Program-made: the position numbers and the translations under genes
Assembly: GCA_900545625.1 (NCBI GenBank)
Contig: UQZS01000078.1
Span: 1-6,868, forward strand
Origin: an uncultured Oscillospiraceae bacterium
Lineage (GTDB): Bacteria > Bacillota > Clostridia > Oscillospirales > Acutalibacteraceae
DNA: 6,868 bases
Reading direction: 5' to 3'
The notes under the pieces: generated by a model
Told to the model about the DNA's origin: nothing
Databases searched by the model: none
Seen by the model: only the letters and a program-made list of their open reading frames with translations
Part shown: piece by piece, positions 5,880 through 6,868 of the stretch
Layout: the number at the start of each line of letters is the position of its first letter
How positions within the stretch are numbered: position 1 is the stretch's first letter

Positions 5880-5896
5880 TCGGAATTGCAAAAAAA
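5869..5896. repeat. Imperfect inverted repeat between two divergent promoters
   Basis: GCAAT (5876-5880) and ATTGC (5885-5889) form a 5-bp palindrome with a 4-nt centre. It is flanked by T6 (5869-5874) and A7 (5890-5896), with one unpaired C at 5875. It covers the -35 of the ddl promoter and ends just before the -35 of the divergent promoter. It could be an operator or simply AT-rich promoter DNA. Confidence 0.4.
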
Positions 5897-5898
5897 TA

Positions 5899-5927
5899 AT
5901 GACAAACCCTATTTTCTATGATACAAT
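5899..5927 (+). promoter_or_regulatory. Sigma-A promoter of the right-hand unknown gene
   Basis: ATGACA (5899-5904) and TACAAT (5922-5927) are separated by 17 nt, with TGA directly before the -10 as an extended element. The predicted start near 5934 leaves a leader of about 30 nt before the ATG at 5964. The -35 elements of this promoter and the ddl promoter are only 19 nt apart. Confidence 0.7.
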
Positions 5928-5963
5928 AAGGTACAATTCTGAAATCATAAGGCAGGTAAAGCT

Positions 5964-6868
5964 ATGCTTACGTTTAACGACGCGGTATCTCAGGTGCTGC
6001 ACGGTACGGCGCAAACGCTTTCGGACAACGGCTTTTCGACCGTCGTCCCCGAGGGCATTAAAAAGGGCGAGCTTCCCACACAGACCGAGGGTGATGCGAC
6101 CTTTGTCGAATTTTCGGGCGACAAGGGCACGATCCGCTTTGTCTTTTCCGACAACCAGGCGGTGCTGATGCTCGCTGCCGTCGCCGAGAACGGCGAAGAA
6201 GAGGAGCTCAAAAAAGCGTCTACCAACTATTTTGACCTGGAGAGCTTCGATGAGCGCGACATCAAGTCGCTTTGCAACGAATTCAACGAGACCGTCAACT
6301 CGAGATTCGCAAAAGCGAAAGCAAAAACGAAATCCGCCAAAATGCCCACGCCCGTTTCGCGTTCCGCCGCCAAAAGCGGTTCACAGAGCTATGACGGCAA
6401 CACGCTGGTGAACCGTCTGACCGGCATGTATCCCGACTTAAAGGAGCCGTATCACGAAAACTACGAGCGTTACGGCGAATTCTTAGCGGAGGAATTTTTC
6501 ACCGAATACGGCACAAAGCGCGTCATCGACACCATTCGCGAAGGGAACCGGCAAGCGTGCAATAAACTGTTCCGCATTCTCAACGATATTTATGAAAACG
6601 GCTCGAACGACACGCAGAGCCTCATCGCTGTGACCATTCTCGGCGAGATGCAGAACGACCCGCAGCTTTTGGAAACGGCAAAGGAATATATGTGCGAAGA
6701 TATGAGTGAGACGGTCGTGCTCGTCAACAAATATCTTGCCTCCTCTGCGGGCAAACGCGCACAGAAAAAGCTGCTCGACCCCCCGCCCTATAAACCCAAA
6801 AAGCAGAAAAAGCCCAGTGCGTTTGCGCAGGCGCTTGCGGGCGGCGGGCAGGGTATGCCCCCCACCAT
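5964..6868 (+). CDS. Uncharacterised protein, 3' end cut by right window edge
   Basis: The frame is open from the ATG at 5964 to the end of the window: 301 codons with no stop. The start follows an AAGGCAGG purine stretch (5949-5956) and an upstream promoter. I do not recognise the family. Residues 1-115 look like a mixed alpha/beta domain with strands near 46-62 (TFVEFSGDKGTIRFVFS) and an acidic helix (77-85). Residues 115-141 are a basic, Ala/Ser-rich linker (AKAKAKTKSAK). Residues 145-265 are predicted mostly helical (YGEFLAEEFFTEYG at 170-183, KLFRILNDIYENG at 201-213, IAVTILGEMQNDP at 221-233). The visible C-terminus (262-301) is rich in Lys, Pro and Gly and probably disordered. There is no signal peptide, membrane segment or metal-binding cluster. 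The helical part vaguely recalls small DUF7674-like domains, but this is only an impression. Codon use looks like that of its neighbours, so I see no sign of recent transfer. Confidence 0.85.
   Translation, partial: MLTFNDAVSQVLHGTAQTLSDNGFSTVVPEGIKKGELPTQTEGDATFVEFSGDKGTIRFVFSDNQAVLMLAAVAENGEEEELKKASTNYFDLESFDERDIKSLCNEFNETVNSRFAKAKAKTKSAKMPTPVSRSAAKSGSQSYDGNTLVNRLTGMYPDLKEPYHENYERYGEFLAEEFFTEYGTKRVIDTIREGNRQACNKLFRILNDIYENGSNDTQSLIAVTILGEMQNDPQLLETAKEYMCEDMSETVVLVNKYLASSAGKRAQKKLLDPPPYKPKKQKKPSAFAQALAGGGQGMPPT

Noticed and set aside
5817..5891. N-terminal extension of ddl starting at 5891
   Set aside because: The extra 25 codons cover the promoter and leader. The ATG at 5816 has the ribosome site and begins at the conserved first strand.

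Overview
The window looks like a chromosomal segment from a GC-rich member of the class Clostridia, probably an Oscillospirales/Ruminococcaceae-type gut anaerobe. The basis is the clostridial style of ArgRS and Fur-family proteins, the Gram-positive Shine-Dalgarno and sigma-A-type promoter signals, and the DUF1934-argS pairing that is also seen in Bacillus (ywiB-argS). The genus cannot be fixed from the sequence alone.

Layout. (1) Positions 1-178, minus: the first 59 codons of a zinc-ribbon protein with an Ala/Glu-rich tail that runs off the left edge. A promoter is predicted far upstream of it (352-381), giving a leader of about 165 nt. (2) Positions 450-1940, plus: a metal-regulation operon. 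A near-consensus promoter (TTGACA, 17 nt, TATACT) is followed at the predicted transcription start by a Fur-box-like palindrome. Next come a Fur-family regulator, a polytopic ArsP_2-type metal permease that overlaps it by 17 nt, and a strong intrinsic terminator. (3) Positions 1941-2226: no gene, but a dense series of perfect hairpins, two of which abut inside a closing stem to form a gap-free three-way junction. This is probably an interspersed repeat or a structured element. (4) Positions 5879-2227, minus: a tight operon of ddl (D-Ala-D-Ala ligase), a DUF1934/YwiB gene, argS and a Dabb-domain gene, with overlaps of 4 and 26 nt and a 14-nt gap. It has a good promoter upstream of ddl. (5) Positions 5899-6868, plus: a divergently transcribed gene of unknown function that is cut by the right edge; 301 codons are visible.

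How the genes work together. The Fur-family regulator probably controls its own operon, and with it the permease, in response to a divalent metal. The minus-strand operon combines cell-wall precursor synthesis (Ddl) with aminoacylation (ArgRS) and two small beta-barrel proteins of unclear role. The most unusual parts are the hairpin cluster between the two converging operons, the regulatory logic of the Fur/permease pair, and the unrecognised gene at the right edge. I see no CRISPR array, tRNA, rRNA, transposase or phage gene. Nothing here clearly amounts to a new defence or mobile system.
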